From Asparagopsis taxiformis (lineage: Eukaryota; Rhodophyta; Florideophyceae; Bonnemaisoniales; Bonnemaisoniaceae), in assembly GCA_030407315.1 (NCBI GenBank), contig JALQPE010001751.1:47816-111815 (forward strand): DNA of 64,000 nucleotides. The letters run 5' to 3'. Each line of letters opens with the position of its first letter. Positions within the stretch are counted from its first letter, which is position 1. Under the pieces are notes generated by a model that did no database searches, had not been told where the DNA came from, and was given only the letters and a program-made list of their open reading frames with translations. This document shows, in pieces, positions 8,768-17,953 of this stretch. The translations under genes were made by a program, and so were the position numbers.

Positions 8768-11700
8768 AACGATTTGTGTACGTTCCTCACGTGAGGGTTC
8801 CGGCGTCGGAGTAAGCCATCGTGGCCTTCGAAGAATGCAGCGTCCTGCGTCTCGGACTGTCGTGTCAGTATCGTTTGACAGAACGCGTCCTCGCGTTGAG
8901 CTTCGATAAGCTCGTCCCTCGTAATGGGAAGCTGAACGTCAGCTGGTGGCACGCGTGCCGAATCGTCTTCGGCAGCGCGCTGTTCGTCGAGGAAATCCGG
9001 TTCCTCGTCGAGAACGTCATCGAGCGTCGCGTCGCGGTTGAACTCGAGGCCATCGTGGCCAGCCGTCGTGGCCGATGTTCGTTCATCACGAGTCTCGTTC
9101 GACGGGTCGTCGTGACCCCTGGCATTCGTTGCCTTTTTACGTACGGACGTCGTTCGTCCTTGCCCATTTCGTGTGGGTTGTCGCCGACTGCGAGTCGTCA
9201 CGAGGACCGCGTCCCCGTACGATGGTACGTCATCGTCGACGGGTCGACCGTCGTCATACGTAGATATCACACGTGATAAAGCGTCAGGTACCTGGTGCAC
9301 GCGCCCAGGCCTGTACGTGACTTCGAAATCGAATTCGGCAACGCGTAGCCTCCATCGTAGTAGTCGTCCGGACGCGTCCGTCAACGTCATCAGCCAACGT
9401 AAGGCTTCGTGATCCGTACGTACGGTAAATCGTTGACCCTCTACGTAGGGTCGGAGCGACGTTATCGCCCAAACGACTGAGTAACACTCGCGCTCCGTTG
9501 CCGAGTAACCGCGTTCGGTTTCGTTGAGGGTCTTCGACCAGTACCCAATCGGCACCCATTCGTTGGGTTTATCTTCGTTCTGCTGTTGGAGCAACGTAGC
9601 TCCCAGCTGATACGCCGACGCGTCGGTATCGATCATGAACGGACGTCCCGCCTTCGGAAGGTGCAATACTGGTGGCGACACCAGTATTGTCTTCAACGTT
9701 TCGAACGCATTCGTTTGCGAGTCCGTTGGGTTCGTCCAATCGGGGGAAGCGTCCTTCTTCAACATCGTGTTGAGTGGCCGAGCGATCTCGGCATACGCCT
9801 TTACGAAACGGCGGTAAACGTTGGCCGCGCCCAAAAACGATCGACATTGCGTCTTGTCGCGTGGGAACGTAGCCGTACGAAAGGCTTCCTTGTTCCGAGC
9901 TGCGACGTGCAGCTTCCCTGGGGTAATCACGTGCCCCAGGTAGTCAACTCGTGGTTGAAAGAACGAGCACTTCGTGAGCTTTAACGTTACTCCCGCTGCG
10001 CGTAGCAGGGAAAGCACCTGGTCAACGTGACCCAGGTGAGACTCGAGGTCTTTCGAAAAGACGATTACGTCGTCTAAGTAGACCAGGCACGATTGCCAAC
10101 GTACTCCGGAGAGGATGATGTCCAACGTCCGCTGAAACGTAGCGGGGGCATTTCGTAGCCCGAATGGCATTCGCACGTAGCGATACGTTCCCATGAAAGA
10201 CGTAAACGTTGTCTTATCACGGTCCTCGGCGGAGACGGGCACTTGCCAGTAACCGGCGTTACAATCGAGTGTCGTGAAGATGGCGGCGTCGCCCAACGAA
10301 TCGAGGCAATCTTCCATACGAGGAAGCGGGTACGAATCAGCGATCGTTTTCGCGTTCAAACGCCTGTAATCGACACAGAAACGTAAGGATCCGTCCTTCT
10401 TCGGCACCAACACGATTGGTGACGCCCATTCGCTGGACGCGGGTTCGATAACCCCTTCGTTGAGCATCTTCGTGATCTGCTCCTCGGCTATCGTACGTAA
10501 AGCCGGACCCTGACGATAGGGCATTGAACGTATGGGCCGCGTGCCCGGTTCGAGTTCGATTCGATGCTCCGTAGCATTGATTTCGCCGAGGCGTCCGCTC
10601 GTCCACATTGACGAATGTGTAGCTAGCATCTTGTTGATGCGCTTTCGTAAATCCTCGTCGTCGAGGTGCGACAAATCGATTGTCGACTGCCAATTCGTGG
10701 CGGGGTCGTTCCCCTTTTCGTTGACCAACGGGTCTGGCGTTTCGTCGCCCAACCCGGTCGTATTTGTCCGCGTCGTCGCGTCGACTAGCGGTAGGTTCAA
10801 AACCTTCGCGAGGGCTTCGCCGCCCTCACGCTTGAGTGGGACGATTCCCAACGGGGAGCGTACCGCGTACGCAATCGTTGCGCCTTTCGGCAATTCGCGG
10901 TCCTTCTTCGTGAAGTTCGACACGATAATAGAGAACGTCTCTCTCGGTCCTACGTCGACCACTCCGTTGGCTATGCGCAGCCCATGCCGGAATTGCACCG
11001 ACGCTTTCGGTTCGAGGAACACGAGTCCGGTCGCATCCGTCGTCACGTTGACGGTCCGTTGCGACATCGCCGGTACACGCGTGTACTTCGTCAGGCGAAC
11101 CGAGAACGTTCGGCTCGGCCGATTCGCGGCCGCGTTACGCTCGCGGCGCTTCGGGTGTTCCACGTTTGGATTCGTCTCTTCCCCCTCCTCGTACGGAGTC
11201 GTCGTATCGCCCTCCGCGATAATGGGTATCGTATCCCCCCGATGGAGGTCGATTGTCTGCGCTCGACAGCGTATAGCATCGACATGCTTCGACATGAACG
11301 ACGTACCCATTATAACGGGAACGGCCAGCGTGTTGGCTACGAAGAATTTTACGCGGAACAGCGAGTTCCCCAACCTGACACGAAGCAGGATGGCGCCTTC
11401 GATAGGCAAACGTCGCCCGTTGGCGTCTCCGAGCTTCGGTAGCTCTTCGTCACGTAGACAGCGGTCGACCCAGTCGTAGGGTAGTAAACTTGTTCGTATC
11501 AAGTTGTAGCCGCTGCACGTATCCATCGCGATGGTAATCGCCCTCATCACGTTGAGGTCTAGTCCGATCGTTCCGGACACTATATAATGCTTCGACGCAA
11601 GTAGGCACGTATGCCCATCGAGGACCAACGGTTCGGTCCTGACCGGCGCGCGGTCTACGTCTTCGCTAGCGGTTCGTCGCTTCACCGTATGAGCCCGTAT

Positions 11701-12063
11701 GGCTTCTTTTGCGTCGACACGCTTCGTATAAGCCGCGTGCTTGGCTTTCTCGCGCTCGGAAGCGTCGTGCTTCCGGGTAGCGCGTCTCGCTCGTCTGCGA
11801 GGCTTCCTCTTCGTGTGAGGTTCGTTCGTCCCGTCGGACTTCGTTTCTTCCCCCACGTCGGGTGTCATGTGACTCGAGTTGGCCTTCGCGGCCGTGAGCT
11901 TTACGTAACTCTCGTTCATCGGTGAGCCTGCGGAGGACCAATCATCGACGTCGGTCGTCCCCCTTTTACGTAAGGGTTCAGGCGATGTGGGTGGCTCGTG
12001 ACCTACATCGCCTGGTCGTTTCCCGGCGCGGGGCCGTTCGACACGTTGTCGTCGTGAGCCCAC
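8731..12063 (-). CDS. Pol: aspartic protease, reverse transcriptase, RNase H
   Basis: A 1110-codon frame with no ATG at its start; it is expected to be made as Gag-Pol by -1 frameshifting at 12018-12024. A very basic N-terminal stretch (about residues 85-130) is followed by a retropepsin-like site IAMDTCSGYNLI (about 183), where Cys sits between DT and SG instead of the usual DTG/DSG. The reverse transcriptase follows (FCVDYRRLNAKT, TTLDCNAGYWQV, catalytic CLVYLDDVIVFSKD), then RNase H (FMIDTDASAYQLGA, ATERECYSVVWA, VRTDHEALRWL, RVHQVPDALSRV). All catalytic Asp/Glu residues of RT and RNase H are visible. The frame runs out at 8731, just past the start of the integrase frame. Confidence 0.95.
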   Translation of the reverse strand: MGSRRQRVERPRAGKRPGDVGHEPPTSPEPLRKRGTTDVDDWSSAGSPMNESYVKLTAAKANSSHMTPDVGEETKSDGTNEPHTKRKPRRRARRATRKHDASEREKAKHAAYTKRVDAKEAIRAHTVKRRTASEDVDRAPVRTEPLVLDGHTCLLASKHYIVSGTIGLDLNVMRAITIAMDTCSGYNLIRTSLLPYDWVDRCLRDEELPKLGDANGRRLPIEGAILLRVRLGNSLFRVKFFVANTLAVPVIMGTSFMSKHVDAIRCRAQTIDLHRGDTIPIIAEGDTTTPYEEGEETNPNVEHPKRRERNAAANRPSRTFSVRLTKYTRVPAMSQRTVNVTTDATGLVFLEPKASVQFRHGLRIANGVVDVGPRETFSIIVSNFTKKDRELPKGATIAYAVRSPLGIVPLKREGGEALAKVLNLPLVDATTRTNTTGLGDETPDPLVNEKGNDPATNWQSTIDLSHLDDEDLRKRINKMLATHSSMWTSGRLGEINATEHRIELEPGTRPIRSMPYRQGPALRTIAEEQITKMLNEGVIEPASSEWASPIVLVPKKDGSLRFCVDYRRLNAKTIADSYPLPRMEDCLDSLGDAAIFTTLDCNAGYWQVPVSAEDRDKTTFTSFMGTYRYVRMPFGLRNAPATFQRTLDIILSGVRWQSCLVYLDDVIVFSKDLESHLGHVDQVLSLLRAAGVTLKLTKCSFFQPRVDYLGHVITPGKLHVAARNKEAFRTATFPRDKTQCRSFLGAANVYRRFVKAYAEIARPLNTMLKKDASPDWTNPTDSQTNAFETLKTILVSPPVLHLPKAGRPFMIDTDASAYQLGATLLQQQNEDKPNEWVPIGYWSKTLNETERGYSATERECYSVVWAITSLRPYVEGQRFTVRTDHEALRWLMTLTDASGRLLRWRLRVAEFDFEVTYRPGRVHQVPDALSRVISTYDDGRPVDDDVPSYGDAVLVTTRSRRQPTRNGQGRTTSVRKKATNARGHDDPSNETRDERTSATTAGHDGLEFNRDATLDDVLDEEPDFLDEQRAAEDDSARVPPADVQLPITRDELIEAQREDAFCQTILTRQSETQDAAFFEGHDGLLRRRNPHVRNVHKSLCRLRYGRGCWS
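11979..12024 (-). promoter_or_regulatory. -1 programmed ribosomal frameshift signal between gag and pol
   Basis: On the minus strand the gag frame reads CCG GGA AAC GAC, giving the slippery heptamer G GGA AAC at 12018-12024 in the correct phase (X XXY YYZ). Three bases later a perfect 10-bp stem starts: CAGGCGATGT (12014-12005) pairs with ACATCGCCTG (11988-11979) around a 16-nt loop. Slipping back one base yields GGG AAA CGA CCA, which is the pol frame. The gag stop TAG (12003-12005) lies inside the stem. Site, phase, stem and frame relationship all agree. Confidence 0.88.
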
Positions 12064-14408
12064 GAAGCTCGTTCGTCATCGTGACTCGTTTCCGCCTCGA
12101 GTGGCGTTTCGTCAGCGGAGGTCGTCACGTAGACTCCGCTGCGGCCATTACGCTGGCCATTCCGTTCGTTCGCCCACGGGCGGGGGTCACGTCGGTCATT
12201 ACGAAAATCGCCGCGGCGCCTGTCGAAGGGCCTTCCCCCGTCACGATTGGGGTTTCGGAGTATCGTAGGCGGCGTGCCGTACCTCCGCGGGGTCACGTTC
12301 CCTCGCTCATCAGGTCGTTCCTGGTGACGCTTGGCCATTCGTTGGCGGAAGTACTCAGCCTGACGTGGGTTGCTCTTCACGTGGAAGAGGTAGTACTTGT
12401 ACGCGAAAAAGATCCGTTGATCTGGCGTCAGACGCGGACACGTAAACGTCGAGTGGCCATCTTCGCGGCATGACCAACACGACAGCGTCCAGTAATCATT
12501 CGGGATTACGGAGTGCGCCAATTGCGTCTGCTCGCTCGTGAGCTTCGGCACGTCCTCGCATGGACGGTTCAATCGAGCTTCGAGCTCGTCCGGCTTTTCG
12601 TTTGCCGTTTTCGTATCGTTGGGCGGCGGCCCGTTCGTGAAGAGGATCGCCTCCAAATTCTCGGCAACGTGAACCGCAGCGAGCGACACGTCGTCGTCGT
12701 CCCTCGCGGGGATGTTCAGGTTACCATCGTGGTAACTGGGCTCGTTAGCCCGTTCATTACGTAAGTACGCGGACTCATCGTAGTCCGCGAACTTCCTCGA
12801 CTCGTGGTCGGAAATAGCCAACGTAGGCTTCACCGGAAACCGCACTTTCGGTTTCGCGGCTGACGCGACAGCTGCCGTACGTGCACGGAAGGTCGTTCCT
12901 TCGGCCGTCGCCAATCGTCTCACAACGGTGAGGTCGTTCCTCTCTCGTTCGGGGAGTGACCGGAGTCGTTCCGTCACTGCTGCCCGCGTCGAGGGCAGCA
13001 ACCCACGTACGTAGTGGTGAACGAGGAGTCGATCCGTAAACACGTAGTTACACGCCCGCGTGGCGGTGTCGAGTCTATCAGCGTACTGATTCTCGTCCTC
13101 GTTAGGACTCTGCGTGATCATCGTGACCTTTTTGTAGGCCTCCTGCAGCACGTCGTCTTGCAGGTATCGTTTGATCAACGCGTTGATTACGTGAGGCCAC
13201 GAGAACCTCTTCGTCGGATCAGTCGTGATCACACCAGTCGTACACTGGGAATCGTAGAACCGTCGGGCGTCCCCTTCGAGGAAGAAGTGCAGCGCACGTA
13301 CTGCCACTCCCTCGCACACTCCGAGTGTGCTGAACCCATCACGTATTTGGGCGAGGAATCCGAGTAACGTAATCGGATTCCGGCCGGAGAACGGCTTCAA
13401 CGTAGGGAAAAGTCCCTCCAGCTCACGTTTGAGCTTATGTACGCTTTGACTCTCGTTCACGTAGAGATGTTCGCGTACATCGTTAAGTCGGTACATGCGG
13501 TACGACACCACGTTCGCAAATGCGTCGAGCATTGTCGTGTGCTCTGCCAACGCGTGGCAAACGGGTCCGAGGGCGTTCCCTGGTAAGCGTACCGCGTCGG
13601 CACGTTCGTTTTCGTGGACTCGCGTGTCCGTCGTGCCGAACGTACCCAGCCACGGAATGTACGTTTCACGTGGCGGGGGAGCTCTCGTATCGAATTGCGC
13701 AGCACGTGCTGCGTCCGCCGACCGCGCGTGGTCTGGCGTATCGTTAAAACGTAATTGCCTTCGTGGCGTCTCGTTGGGGTTGGCGATGGCTCGTTGCACT
13801 GTCGCCCCCCTTCCGTACGTGGTCGGGGTCGTCGGACCGGGTGTTGGTGGGTATCCTCCCGGAACGGCCGGGGAGGATTGCGAGTTATAGGCGCGCGAGC
13901 CTTGTTCGTAATTCGGATCGCTTCCGCTCGGCGGAGCGGAACGTCCGGCGACGATTTCGTTGAATACTACGACAAACGAGTCGAGTCTTCCCTCCACGGC
14001 GGAGAGGCGGTTTCGTAAATCTTCGTTTTCCCGTTCGAGGGTCGCTGAGCGTTCACGTAACGCACGAGCTTCGCGCTCCGAGACTCCGAGTCTCTGCCTT
14101 ACGGCTTCGTCGACGGCCGCGTCGCTCGCCCTTTCGATGTGACCTCGAAGGTCTTCGTACACTACGCGTAGTGCCGTGGGAGTCACGTTCCCTTCGTTGA
14201 GCTGACCGCGCGTTGCGGGGTCCATACTCACGGACTCAAACGGGCTTACCGTACGTGGTAGCTGGCCGATCGCCTCGATATCCGGCGGGATAGATCGATC
14301 AGTCGCGAAGATCGCTTCTGCTGACAAGGCCACGTCGGCTTCGGCGTCCGCTGACGTTGGCAACGGTTGCCTGGGCGACGCGCTGGAATTCGACACAGCG
14401 TAATTCAT
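12003..14408 (-). CDS. Gag polyprotein with CCHC zinc knuckle
   Basis: An 801-aa capsid/nucleocapsid precursor starting at a true ATG (14406-14408, MNYAVSNSSA), 86 bp inside the primer-binding site. A coiled coil lies at about residues 95-150 (heptads in REARALRERSATLEREN). A retrotransposon Gag/capsid-type region lies at about 330-500 (LEGLFPTLKPFSGRNP, FLAQIRDGFSTLG). One zinc knuckle is at about 642-656: CWSCREDGHSTFTC fits CX2CX4HX4C. The C-terminus is Arg/Asp-rich. The last codons hold the frameshift signal leading into pol. The homologous gag of copy C lies head-to-head at 16015. Confidence 0.95.
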   Translation of the reverse strand: MNYAVSNSSASPRQPLPTSADAEADVALSAEAIFATDRSIPPDIEAIGQLPRTVSPFESVSMDPATRGQLNEGNVTPTALRVVYEDLRGHIERASDAAVDEAVRQRLGVSEREARALRERSATLERENEDLRNRLSAVEGRLDSFVVVFNEIVAGRSAPPSGSDPNYEQGSRAYNSQSSPAVPGGYPPTPGPTTPTTYGRGATVQRAIANPNETPRRQLRFNDTPDHARSADAARAAQFDTRAPPPRETYIPWLGTFGTTDTRVHENERADAVRLPGNALGPVCHALAEHTTMLDAFANVVSYRMYRLNDVREHLYVNESQSVHKLKRELEGLFPTLKPFSGRNPITLLGFLAQIRDGFSTLGVCEGVAVRALHFFLEGDARRFYDSQCTTGVITTDPTKRFSWPHVINALIKRYLQDDVLQEAYKKVTMITQSPNEDENQYADRLDTATRACNYVFTDRLLVHHYVRGLLPSTRAAVTERLRSLPERERNDLTVVRRLATAEGTTFRARTAAVASAAKPKVRFPVKPTLAISDHESRKFADYDESAYLRNERANEPSYHDGNLNIPARDDDDVSLAAVHVAENLEAILFTNGPPPNDTKTANEKPDELEARLNRPCEDVPKLTSEQTQLAHSVIPNDYWTLSCWSCREDGHSTFTCPRLTPDQRIFFAYKYYLFHVKSNPRQAEYFRQRMAKRHQERPDERGNVTPRRYGTPPTILRNPNRDGGRPFDRRRGDFRNDRRDPRPWANERNGQRNGRSGVYVTTSADETPLEAETSHDDERASWAHDDNVSNGPAPGNDQAM

Positions 14409-14490
14409 AGACCGTAGTCTGTAGCACGTAGCTTTTCGTTAACGTAAAAGAGCTCAACCTCGTTGGTTGTCGTTATGCTCGTAGCAACTT

Positions 14491-14506
14491 CTAGGTCGAG
14501 AGACCA
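14491..14506 (-). other. Primer-binding site of element A
   Basis: TGGTCTCTCGACCTAG on the minus strand, one base inside the 5' LTR. TGG complements a tRNA 3' CCA end. I could not name the tRNA. The same 16 bases follow the LTR of copy C. Confidence 0.7.
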
Positions 14507-14507
14507 G

Positions 14508-15167
14508 TGTGGAACCACGTTAGTTCTAGAAGTAGCTGGTACGAGCCACGGACACGCTGTCCTTAACGAAACGAAACGAGCAGTCCACCCGCTGGTGTTT
14601 TGACTGTATTGTTAGGTAGGAAGGTAGAGTGGTTAGCGAGTAGACACGAGCGTCACGACGCAACAATCCACGCGAGGATTACGTTAGCACACGAGGTGGT
14701 ACGTCACCGGAGGCGCTCTCGACCAAGCCCGGAGGCACTACACGCAATCAGCCTTACGTGCGGCGATGGGTAGGGAGTACGCAGCTCGACGGAGACGAAG
14801 CCTCGTTAGGCAAAACGTAAACGTAAACGTAGAAGTCAGTCGTAGACTAGAGCCGTTGCTCGATCGTTGTCTTGTCCCCTTTCCCTCCCGGCACGATGCC
14901 AATACCTATATGGCCACGATGGCATCGCTTTACAGTGTAAACACTGTTCGTAACGTCCCCGAATGGGAAAGGACCTTGTGGGTCACACGTAGGGACCCGT
15001 TGGTCCGTTGGCCGTTGCCAGTACGTCCGTTGCACACGTGTGCCGGTTGCGCGCGCGCATGCGCCAGCAATGTTCGTGCATTGCTGTCGCCGGTCGTGTC
15101 CGCCGAGATTCGAATTCCGCGGAAAAACGTAAATATTTGCAATTTCGGAATTGCCACGTATACTACA
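14508..15167 (-). repeat. 5' LTR of element A
   Basis: 660 bp, TG...CA ends on the minus strand. I read no differences from 2104-2763. It carries the same TATA-like motif and is the likely promoter for gag-pol. Confidence 0.93.
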
Positions 15168-15172
15168 TACCC
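15168..15172. repeat. Target-site duplication TACCC, right copy (element A)
   Basis: Identical to 2099-2103. Sequence to its right continues element B. Confidence 0.9.
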
Positions 15173-15255
15173 GAAAGCGCGCCACGGCCCCGTGTCTCAG
15201 GCGCGTCCTGACGGGCCTCGCGTGGCCGGGACGTCCAGGTGTGGGGGTGGGGCTG
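15173..15255 (+). mobile_element. Element B: last internal bases and polypurine tract
   Basis: This matches the reverse complement of 2764-2847 of element A and ends in GTGGGGGTGGGGCTG directly before an LTR. It is the piece of B cut off from 1-2103 by the insertion of A. Confidence 0.85.
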
Positions 15256-15917
15256 TGTAGTATACGTGGCAATTCCGAAATTGCAAATATTTACGATTTC
15301 CGCGGAATTCGAATTTCGGCGGACACGACCGGCGACAGCAATGCACGAACATTGCTGGCGCATGCGCGCGCGCAACCGGCACACGTGTGCAACGAACGTA
15401 CTGGCAACGGCCAACGGACCAACGGGTCCCTACGTGCGACCCACAAGGTCCTTTCCCATTCGGGGACGTTACGAGCAGTGTTTACACTGTAAAGCGATGC
15501 CATCGTGGCTATATAGGTATTGGCATCGTGCCGGGAGGGAAAGGGGACAATTATCGAACGAGCAACGGCTCTAGTCTACGACTGACTTCTACGTTACGTA
15601 TTACGTTTTCGCCTAACGAGGCTTCGTCTCCGTCGAGCTGCGTACTCCCTACCCATCGCCGCACGTGAGGCTGATCGCGTGTAGTGCCTCCGGGCTTGGT
15701 TGAGAGCGCCTCTGGTGACGTGCCACCTCGTCCGTTAACGTAATCCTCGCGTGGATTGTTGCGTCGTGACGCTCGTGTCTACTCGCTAACCTCTACCTTC
15801 TACCGTTCTACCAATACAGTCAAACACTAGCGGGTGGCACTGTTCGTTGTTTCGTTTCGTAAGGACAGCGTGTCCGTGGCTCGTACCAGCTACTTCTAGA
15901 ACTAACGTCGTTCCACA
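15256..15917 (+). repeat. LTR shared by elements B (3') and C (5')
   Basis: 662 bp, TGTAGTATACG to GTTCCACA, homologous to the LTRs of A but with scattered substitutions and small indels. It has B's polypurine tract on its left and a primer-binding site plus gag on its right. An LTR joining two internal regions in tandem is a usual product of recombination between LTRs. TATATAG lies at 15510-15516. Confidence 0.88.
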
Positions 15918-15918
15918 C

Positions 15919-15934
15919 TGGTCTCTCGACCTAG
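15919..15934 (+). other. Primer-binding site of element C
   Basis: TGGTCTCTCGACCTAG, one base after the LTR end, identical to the site in element A. Confidence 0.7.
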
Positions 15935-16014
15935 AAGTTGCTACGAGCATAATGACAACCAACGAGGTTGAGCTCTTTTACGTTACGAAAGCTACGTGCT
16001 ACAGACTACGGTCT

Positions 16015-17953
16015 ATGAATTACGCTGTGTCGAATCCCAGCGCGTCGCCCAGGCAACCGTTGCCAACGTCAGCGGACGCCGAAGCCGACGTGGCCTTGTC
16101 AGCAGAAACGATCTTCGCGACCGATCGATCTATCCCGCCGGATATCGAGGCGATCGGCCAGCTACCACGTACGGTAAGCCCGTTTGAGTCCTTGAGTATG
16201 GACCCCGCAACGCGCGGTCAGCTCGAGCAAGGGAACGTGACTCCCACGGCACTACGTGTAGTGTACGAAGATCTTCGAGGTCACATCGAAAGGGCGAGCG
16301 ACGCGGCCGTCGACGAAGCCGTAAGGCAGAGACTCAGAGTCTCGGAGCGCGAGGCTGCTGCGTTACGTGAACGCTCAGCGACCCTCGAACGGGAAAACGA
16401 AAACTTGCGAAACCGCCTCTCCGCCGTGGAGGGAAGACTCGGCTCTTTTGTCGTAGTATTTAACGAAATCGTCGCCGGACGCTCCGCTCCGCCGAGCGGA
16501 AGCGACCCGAGTTACGAACAAGGCTCGCGCGCCTATAACTCGCAATCCTCCCCGGCCGTTCCGGGAGGATACCCACCAACACCCGGACCCACGACTCCAA
16601 CGACGGTTGGAAGGGGGCGACAGTGCAACGAGCCATCGCCAACCCCGACGAGACGCCACGAAGGCAATTACGTTTTAACGATACGCCAGACCACGCGCGG
16701 TCGGCGGATGCAGCACGAGCTGCACAATTCGATACGAGAGCTCCCCCGCCACGTGAGGCGTACATTCCGTGGCTGGGTACGTTCGGCACGACGGACACGC
16801 GAGTCCACGAAAACGAACGTGCCGACGCGGTACGCTTACCAGGGAACGCCCGCGGACCCGTTTGCCACGCGTTGGCAGAGCACTCGAGAATGCTCGACGC
16901 ATTTGCGAACGTGGTGTCGTACCGCATGTACCGACTTAACGATGTACGTGAACATCTCTACGTGAACGAGAGTCAAAGCGTGCACAAGCTCAAACGTGAG
17001 CTGGAGGGACTTTTCCCTACGTTAAAGCCGTTCTCCGGTCGGAATCCGATTACGTTGCTCGGATTCCTCGCCCAAATACGTGATGGGTTCAGCACACTCG
17101 GAGTGTGCGAGGGTGTGGCAGTACGTGCGCTGCACTTCTTCTTCCTCGAAGGGGACGCCCGACGGTTCTACGATTCCCAGTGTACGACTGGTGTGATCAC
17201 GACTGATCCGACGAAGAGGTTCTCGTGGCCTCACGTGATCAACGCGTTCATTAAACGGTACCTGCAAGACGACGTGCTGCAGGAGGCCTACGAAAAGGTC
17301 ACGATGATCACGCAGAGTCCTGACGAGGACGAGAATCAGTACGCTGATAGACTCGACACCGCCACGCGGGCGTGCAACTACGTGTTTACGGACCGACTCC
17401 TCGTTCACCACTACGTGCGTGGTTTACTGCCCTCGTCGCGGGCAGCAGTGACGGAACGACTCCGGTCACTTCCCGAACGAGAGAGGAACGACCTCACCGT
17501 TATGAGACGATTGGCGACGGCCGAAGGAACAACCTTCCGTGCACGTACCGGAGCTGTCGCGTCAGCCGCGAAACCGAAAGTGCGGTTTCCGGTGAAGCCT
17601 ACGTTGGCTATTCCCGACCACGAGTCGAGGAAGTTCGCGGACTACGACGAGTCCGCGTACTTACGTAATGAACGGGCTAGCGAGCCCAGTTACCACGATG
17701 GTAACCCGAACATCCCCGAGAGGGATGATGACGACGTATCGCTCGCCGCGGCTCACGTTGCCGTGAATTTAGAGGCGATACTCTTCACGAATGGGCCGCC
17801 GCCCAACGATACGAAAACGGCAAACGAAAAGCCGGACGAGCTCGAAGCTCGATTGAACCGTTCATGCGAGGACGTGCCGAAGCTCACGAGCGAGCAGACG
17901 CAACTAGCGCATTCCGTAATCCCGAATGATTACTGGACGCTATCGTGTTGGTC
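16015..17953 (+). pseudogene. Truncated, frameshifted gag of element C
   Basis: It starts at the same ATG as the intact gag (MNYAVSNPSASPRQ) and is clearly homologous throughout. A G-run at about 16613 has five G where the intact gag has six, so the frame shifts there; downstream codons continue in the frame from 16623. There is one extra Phe in the capsid region (LHFFFLEGD). Homology stops abruptly after CWS of the zinc knuckle at 17,953. The frame then runs on into unrelated DNA that encodes the methyltransferase N-terminus. Pol and integrase of this copy are absent. Confidence 0.92.

Larger units (their letters stand above)
2104..15167 (-). mobile_element. Complete Ty3/gypsy chromovirus (element A), 13.06 kb, with antisense ORF
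   Basis: Two 660-bp LTRs in the same orientation (2104-2763 and 14508-15167) flank the internal region, and TACCC is duplicated outside them. On the minus strand the order is 5' LTR, primer-binding site, gag, pol, integrase with chromodomain, a non-coding stretch, a large ORF on the other strand, polypurine tract and 3' LTR. PR-RT-RH-INT order plus a C-terminal chromodomain assigns it to the chromoviruses. The LTRs look identical wherever I compared them, so insertion was recent. It landed in a copy of its own family. The only visible defect is that pol and integrase are in different frames at about 8790. Confidence 0.93.
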
